The notes below the pieces were generated by a model. It was not told the origin of the DNA and did not search any database. It saw only the letters and a program-made list of their open reading frames with translations. The translations under genes and the position numbers were made by a program. 64,000 nt of DNA, taken from NCBI GenBank assembly GCA_944472155.2, contig OX235279.1, positions 55,525,564 to 55,589,563 of the forward strand. The letters run 5' to 3'. Source of the DNA: Trichobilharzia szidati. Its lineage: Eukaryota; Platyhelminthes; Trematoda; Strigeidida; Schistosomatidae. Shown here piece by piece: positions 56,201-62,200 of this stretch (position 1 is its first letter; each line of letters opens with the position of its first letter).

Positions 56201-59200
56201 CCTCACTCACCTTTGTCTTCATCTTCATCTCTATTATCTTGCCTTCCTTCTACTAATGCAACTCCTCTACTTAATGGCTCTTCACTTCCTCTTCACTCTG
56301 TGTGCACTGAAAACGACGAAAGCCAAAAAACCACCATCGATAGTCTCCTAAAGCCACGTCACCAATTTCATATAGGAGCATTTAATGTTAGGACACTTTG
56401 CCAAATAGGACAACAAGCATCACTAGCCAAGACTCTGGCATCCCGAGCCATTGATGTATGTTGTGTTTCAGAAACACGCATACAAGACCCAAGTGTGGTT
56501 ATTCACCTAACCCCACCTGGCCAACAGGATGAATCTGCAAAATTCACCTTGAGGGTGTCAGGAGATGCCACAGCTAGCTCACGAGGATTAGCTGGTGTTG
56601 GGATAGCTTTGAGTACTAGGGCAGAAAAGAAATTACTTGACTGGATCCCGGTAGATAGCCGAATGTGTGCTGTCCGTCTGGACGGATCAGTGAAAAGGAG
56701 AAAGGACTGTACTACTCGCCGATGTCTTTTCGTAATCTCCGCCTACGCCCCCACTGACTGCAGTTCGGATGAAACGAAGGATGAGTTCTACCAAAAGCTG
56801 TCTAGTTTGCTGCGAAAGGCTAAACGCTCAGATATAGTCGTTTTATCCAGTGACTTTAATGCTCAAGTAGGGAAATTGTGTCAATCTGCGAACCAACAAC
56901 GGTGACCGTCTCCTACAGTTCTGTTCAGATAATCATTTGTTTCTTGTAAGCACTAACTTCAAACACAAGGAGAGACACTGTTTGACCTGGCGACCCCCAT
57001 CATCAAACCAACGCTGGACACAAATAGACCACATAGCAATAAGCTATCGTTGGCGTGGGTCGGTAGGAGATTGTCGCTCCTTCTGGAACACGTGTATAGA
57101 TACCGATCACGCACTGGTCCGAGCTCATGTGTGCTTACGACTGAACGGGCGTAAGAAACAGCTAGCGGTAAACCCATCACGTCCCCAGCTCGATCAGGAA
57201 ACTAAGTCCCTATTTGAGGAAGAACTAGCTAAACACATATCTGAGTTCGACAGCTGCGCTCACCCTGAAGAAGCCTGGAAGAATATTCAGTCAGCCATAG
57301 ATACAGCTGTAAAAGCTGTGAATAAAGTAAATCCAAAGGTGAGTAAAAACCATTGGATTTCGACTGCCTCATCCGAACTGATAGATGCTAGAAGACTTAT
57401 TCCGGCGAGCTCCGAATTCAATGAGGAGCGAAAGCTGCACAAAAGGAAACTTACGAAAAGTCTCCGCAAGGACCGTGAACAGTGGTGTTTGACAAAGGCG
57501 AAAGAGATGGAAAAAGCACCGGCTATAGGCAACACTAGGCAACTCTTTAGACTCATCAGGGAAACGGGTGGGAGAAGGCAAATCATAAGTGAGACTATTT
57601 CTGAGAAAAATGGCTCCTTAATTAGCTCTCAGGATAGACGCCTTGAACGCTGGAAAGAACACTTTGAGGAACAATTTAACTTGCCTACAGCCACACTGAA
57701 CCTCCCCGCCATCCAGCACACACCCGAATGGGATATAGACACTGGCCCGCCGTCTGTAAGTGAGGTCACAAAAGCTATCTGTAATCTGAAACGAGGCAAA
57801 GCGGCAGGACCCGACGGAATTATTCCGGAGGTGTTTAAATATGGGGGTGACATACTAGTATATAGTTTAACCAAGGCACTAGGTAACGTTTGGGAATCAG
57901 AGACGGTTCCATCAGACTGGGGTAAGTCACTTATTATACCAATATTCAAGGAGGGAGACAAGTCCTCATGTGATAATCATAGGAGGATCAGCCTGACGAA
58001 CATAGTCTCTAAAATCCTAGGCTCATTAATCATGCACAGACTAAGCCGAACTCGGGAGGAACAAACGAGGGAAAATCAAGCAGGCTTTAGGCCAGGTAGA
58101 GGGTGCATAGATCATATCTTCACTCTCCGTCAGATCCTAGTACATAGACACACTTTTAGGGGTCCAACAATCGCCATATTTCTTGACTTGAAGGTGGCCT
58201 TCGACTCCGTGGATCGAGAGGTACTATGGCAATTTTTGACTGTGAAGGGAGTGCCAAGAAAGTACATTGCACTAATCAAGGCACTCTACTCAAACTCACG
58301 TAGCTGTGTAAGGGCTTATGGGGAATTGTCATCTGAATTGATAACAACCAGTGGTGTCCGTCAAGGATGTCCACTTTCCCCTTTTCTGTTTAACTTCATC
58401 ATAGATATGCTAATGGAAGTATCCTTAACTGAACTTAACGACTTAGGAATCGACTTGTTACCAGGGAATAGTCTTATGGACTTAGAATATGCCTCCAAAG
58501 CCTCAGGATGGTCGGGGGTGGGTGCCTTGCGCTGCGGGTTGGCCACCCCTCCGCACACCTCCTGAAATGCCTGGCTGGAGACAATAGGTGACATGGCTCA
58601 AAATCGTTGTCAATGGCGCAGATGTATTCAGTCTCTTTAACCTTCATATTCCTTTCTACCATTACTCATTCTATTTCACTCTTATACTTGTCTAAACTCT
58701 ATTGATTCTCTTCACTCATTTTCTTGTCTACCTTTGTGTGCTATTTGGAACGTGGCAACTCGAACTGCGGCACTTCGGTGCCAAGTTCTATATTGAATCC
58801 AGCCAGCCAACAAGCTCAGTGATTAGTTAACGAATATAAACTGTGGATATATAAACAGCGGTTTGATTAATGAAAAATATACTTCGGCCTCCGTGTCATG
58901 CCTTTTTTGTCGTTACGCTATGACTACAAAACATGGTCAGAAAGTTATGTAAGTACGTTGATATGATCGTAAGCACTGAATCATGCTTGAAATGTCATTT
59001 AGAAAACAATATTGTACCATTGTGGTATATCAAATAAACAAACTAGTATGGAAATTAAACTCTGCCATTATGTTCACACTTTCGACTCATCTTAACATTA
59101 AGGATTGAAAAAGCGGCCATAGAATATCACGAGTCATTTGCACTCAAAAAAAAATACCAAGTATTATGTTTTGCACTGGCAGATTTGATTCATCCTGTTA

Positions 59201-62200
59201 GAAATTTAAATTTTACATAATTTTATCATGTTCTAGGCCAACTTCACCAACTGTGAATTGAACATTTGAGTGATATTCTAAACTCTCAAATGTTTAACGT
59301 ATTAACTGTCCTAGTGCATAATATGTAAATAGCTATTGTGATGTGCATGATATGTCCATAACAAAATCAGATTATGTATTCCATCTCACAATTGTGAACT
59401 GTGAAACACTAGTAAACATTTATAGTTCATGTATTCTATCAGCTATGAGGTTGAAGTCTATGCATTATGAAGACTAAAAAAATAACTAATCAGAATAAAT
59501 AAGAAAATTGCTGCATGAATCAAAATCAGTAACTCAAAACGCAGCTTCAAAAGATAATAGTTTAGCACTAATCACTAATAACAATAAAAATAACGGTAGT
59601 ACAGCTCATATCAGATTTGTACATCAAACTATGAATTATATTTATCATGTGAAAGCTACTAAAATTAAACTAAGATAGAGTGACTTATGCATTAATTACA
59701 TTACATCAGTGAGCTAGAGCCTTTTACTTAAAAAAGCATTCAAACACTGACTAAGTGTGTCCAGTATTTCGCAAAATATATCCCGCAACACACTCATCCA
59801 TCTTTAAGCCGTAAAGCAGATAAGTGTTATCCTAATATTATCTATCAACCTGTTAACGCTGAAATGCACAAAACCAACAGTATTTCATAATAACTTAAAT
59901 AATTTAGCCAATAAACCAAGTGCTTATGGCAGCCACAGGACCGATACCTAAAGGTAAATACCAAACCCTCACGAGGTAGATTACACATTACATTGTGATA
60001 TCTACAACAGTTAGTCTAAGCCACATAGGAAGGTGTAGACTTCCTGGTTGGGGTTCTCGGGACGGTAAAAACCAATGGTTGGGAACAATTGGTGAAATGG
60101 CTCAAAATCGTTCTCAATGGCGAAGATGCATCCACTCCTTGTGACTTATGATTTCCAATTAAACTGTTTTGTTCTTCGTTATTACCATTCCTTTGTCTCA
60201 CACCTCTGTTTACTGTCTATAGTATGCATTTCTCCTACTTTCTCCTCTTCCTTTGTGTGCTACATGGAGTGTGGCGACTTGAACTGCCGCACATATGTGC
60301 AAAGTTCTATGTCAAAAACCGACCGACCGACATATTACATTACAAATATAATGAATATTTTGAAGTATTTACCTTGAAGAACTGACACCAAATGTACACA
60401 ACGCTTGAGATATATGTTTAAATGATGCCTTTCAAGCAACAGCATAAGGGATTTGATTTGATCTCCAACAAGCTGTAAGTGGTAAGTGAACTGCGGTCGA
60501 CAAGCAATCACAATCAGACGGTAGATACACCAATTAGAGAAATCTATTTTTTTAAATAAACAGAAAACATGCAATACTGAGTACAGATGCAGAGAAAATT
60601 CAACATTTGCTTAGTTTTGTTTAAATTGTCCTTAAATGGAAATCTATCAACATGTTTACGTCTAAAGTATGCGTAAGACACACAAATATTGAAATTCAGT
60701 GTTTCTAGTACACCAAAATAAAACTGACAAGTTTTTTTTGACAAGCCAAATTTAATTATCAAAAGATGATCACCAGCTTACATCTTATGTTGTAATACCT
60801 CTGCATGTCCTAAAAATCGATTTAATAAACAACCAAACACTGCTACGGAAACTTCAAGCCACTAACTTGAAGCCCTATGTTCCACTAGGGAAGGTGAAGG
60901 AGAAAAACTACTATGTATCATTTGGAACTATATAGTAAAAAAAATGTCTTCATTGGAATGACGGTCAGGATGCTAGACAATACTCAAAAAACACCTACAT
61001 CAACCAACAGATATGAATATGAATTTTTGGTTCACTTCCTAAACTGCACAAAGCATATTATTTAGAAACTTGTTCAGACCCGCTAATGGAAAACGAATTC
61101 TAATAACTCTAACAGAGGTCCCGTATGCATGGTGATGGTTTAAAAATCAAAAGTGAATTAGTCCGTCTCATTCCATTTGATTAACACTGATGATAAAGAA
61201 GTACTCATAACTTAGTCGAAGAGGAATCATTCATGAAATATTTGTATTATTTAGCTTACAAAATTAAAAGTCCCACAAAAATTTAAGTGCTAACGGACGA
61301 ATACATAAAGATTTTTGGAGTAATACCACTCACCATCCATTAGATCATTTGTCAAAGCTTGTGACAACTGATAGTGGCGGTACTTGAAGGTGCTTTCAAC
61401 TCGGGAGAGGAGAGGTAACAAACCGCTAACTTGACTTTCTCCCAGACGATCTACACTCCCAGCAATTTCATCCAAAATACAATAAACAAGTTTCACAGTA
61501 TCACAAGCATCATAGCTAAAGGGTGACAGAAGGGAAAACAGAATGACAATGAAAATTAGGACAATATTGTTGAAAAACTGACACCCTAAAGGATACTATG
61601 ATACAAACTTTAAAAACTTAAACAACAAAAAATACGACTAATAATGGTTTGATAAGATGTTATCTTTGTGAATTCCAAATACAATAGTCACAAAGACAAA
61701 CAAACAAGCCAACAGACCAGCCTTCTGTAGCATCCTTTAAGCTGTGGGAAAACATGGAAAAAATTACCTTGAATCTAGTCATCATGAATAGTAAACACCA
61801 AACTCATAAAATTTAAGCATCATTTTGTTAATAATTGTAAGACAATTTTTATATGTGGCCCAATCAGAAATATTAAAAAGATGTTAGCAATAAGCACGGC
61901 ATGATTTCTAAACAACTTTAAACTTTATCATACGTCCACTATAAACGAAGAATTTTAATCACAAAACACTCAGTGTACAGTGTACAAATGATGTACATAA
62001 ATTTGGATGTACCAGTATTTAACATAAAGTAGAAAGACAGAAAAACATAAATCACTCTAGGGCCTTGCCAGATGTGCAACAATCCAAATTGTTAAACTTC
62101 AGAAAAGCAAACGTAAGGAATTGGTTAAAGACGTACCAAACATTAATTGAGTGCACTGCACCCATATTCACTATTTTTAGGATCATAAAAAGAATACGTT

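Larger units (their letters stand above)
55765..58809 (+). mobile_element. RTE-clade LINE, family B copy B1, internally deleted, with target-site duplication
   Basis: Bounded by a perfect 12-bp duplication ACAAGCTCAGTG at 55753-55764 and 58810-58821, so it inserted by retrotransposition. The 5' region (GCTGCTACCTTGACGTGG) resembles that of family A. Two long frames encode endonuclease and RT, but the RT stops at LMDLEYA and jumps to the 3' end: the Asp-Asp catalytic pair and the C-terminal half are gone (roughly 0.75-0.8 kb missing relative to C2). The 3' end is GTTCTATATTGAATCCAGCC plus a CAGC repeat. Antisense to ATR in intron 3. Confidence 0.93.

Noticed and set aside
55790..58565. B1 frames as host protein-coding genes
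   Set aside because: They are endonuclease and RT domains of a LINE bounded by a target-site duplication.
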